Assembly (NCBI GenBank): GCA_018336195.1
Contig: JAGXQV010000104.1
Span: 1-64,000, forward strand
Source: Sulfuricella sp.
GTDB lineage: Bacteria; Pseudomonadota; Gammaproteobacteria; Burkholderiales; Sulfuricellaceae
Direction of reading: 5' to 3'
DNA: 64,000 bases
How positions within the stretch are numbered: the first letter of the stretch is position 1; each line of letters begins with the position of its first letter. The position numbers and the translations under genes were made by a program. Positions 63,810 to 64,000 of the stretch are shown in pieces. Below the pieces are notes generated by a model. The model did no database searches and had not been told where the DNA came from. It worked only from the letters and a program-made list of their open reading frames with translations.

Positions 63810-64000
63810 AAAGAATTCTGGTTTTCGCCCCTCACCCCGACGACGAAATCATCGGCTGCGGCGGCTATCTCGCCGCAAACAGCGCTGCCAAAGCGACGAT
63901 CCGGGTGGTGGTGGTAAGCGACGGCGCGCAGGGGTTGCCGTTCGGCGGCGACGCGGCACTGCGCCAGACGGAAAGCCGCGCCGGACTGGCGGAACTGGAT
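63806..64000 (+). CDS. PIG-L-family deacetylase, cut by the window end
   Basis: The first 65 residues of a LmbE/PIG-L-type N-acetylglucosaminyl deacetylase. The zinc motif is complete: VFAPHPDDEIIGCGG near residue 7, followed by VRVVVVSDGAQGLPFGG-like sequence. The ATG overlaps the GNAT stop by 4 bases, so an acetyltransferase and a deacetylase are translated together, which suggests work on an amino sugar. The rest of the gene is outside the window. Confidence 0.88.
   Translation, partial: MKRILVFAPHPDDEIIGCGGYLAANSAAKATIRVVVVSDGAQGLPFGGDAALRQTESRAGLAELD

Overview
The window looks like chromosomal DNA of a betaproteobacterium, high in GC and gene-dense. The combination of a phosphoribulokinase (Calvin cycle), a complete cbb3 oxidase locus with an Fnr regulator, flagellar and chemotaxis genes and an HrcA-type CIRCE site in front of rpoH fits a microaerophilic, probably autotrophic member of the Nitrosomonadales (Gallionella, Sulfuricella or Thiobacillus type). 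That placement is inferred from gene content and not from a marker-gene comparison.

Layout. 0.2-4.9 kb: chemotaxis run mcp-cheW-cheR-cheD. 4.97-5.93 kb: CIRCE element, rpoH and a strong bidirectional terminator. 5.9-16.2 kb, all on the - strand: an Rrf2 regulator and fnr, then ccoNOQP behind a promoter with an Fnr box centred at -41.5, a terminator, then the assembly genes ccoG-H-I-S and a 26-residue membrane peptide. 16.2-21.1 kb, - strand: a small membrane protein followed by bioB-F-H-C-D with overlapping genes. 21.2-25.1 kb: a ComF-type phosphoribosyltransferase and a large DUF748 protein. 26.2-27.5 kb: a sigma-28 promoter driving a new secreted/flagellar-type protein, flaG and a 38-residue peptide. 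27.5-36 kb: uvrD, a BPSS1780 membrane protein, thrB, DUF2782, thrH, a LOG protein and polA.

36-42.1 kb is the accessory part. It holds a NERD-UvrD helicase, an AT-rich LA2681-type HEPN protein, a PIN toxin pair, an XRE antitoxin whose RelE-like toxin has been killed by two stop codons, a MazEF-type pair and a palindromic MITE. The segment is bracketed by polA on one side and an 86-bp, about 95% identical copy of the polA 3' end on the other, so it looks like an island that entered at the end of polA.

42-64 kb returns to core genes: a MerR-controlled run (small ferredoxin-fold protein, MerR, YqiA-type hydrolase, RNB ribonuclease, TonB), a 1296-residue DUF3683 FAD/Fe-S oxidoreductase, a REP-associated tyrosine transposase with its own REP pair, a DUF4124-DUF922 protein, CapA, prk, leuS, lptE, holA, a receiver protein, proA, a matrixin-like protease, a secreted STYG-repeat protein, a GNAT enzyme and the start of a PIG-L deacetylase.

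Repeats have shaped this genome: two different palindromic repeats sit in frame inside coding sequence (the FAD oxidoreductase and leuS), and the MITE supplies the stop codon of the TonB gene. No rRNA, tRNA or CRISPR array was seen.
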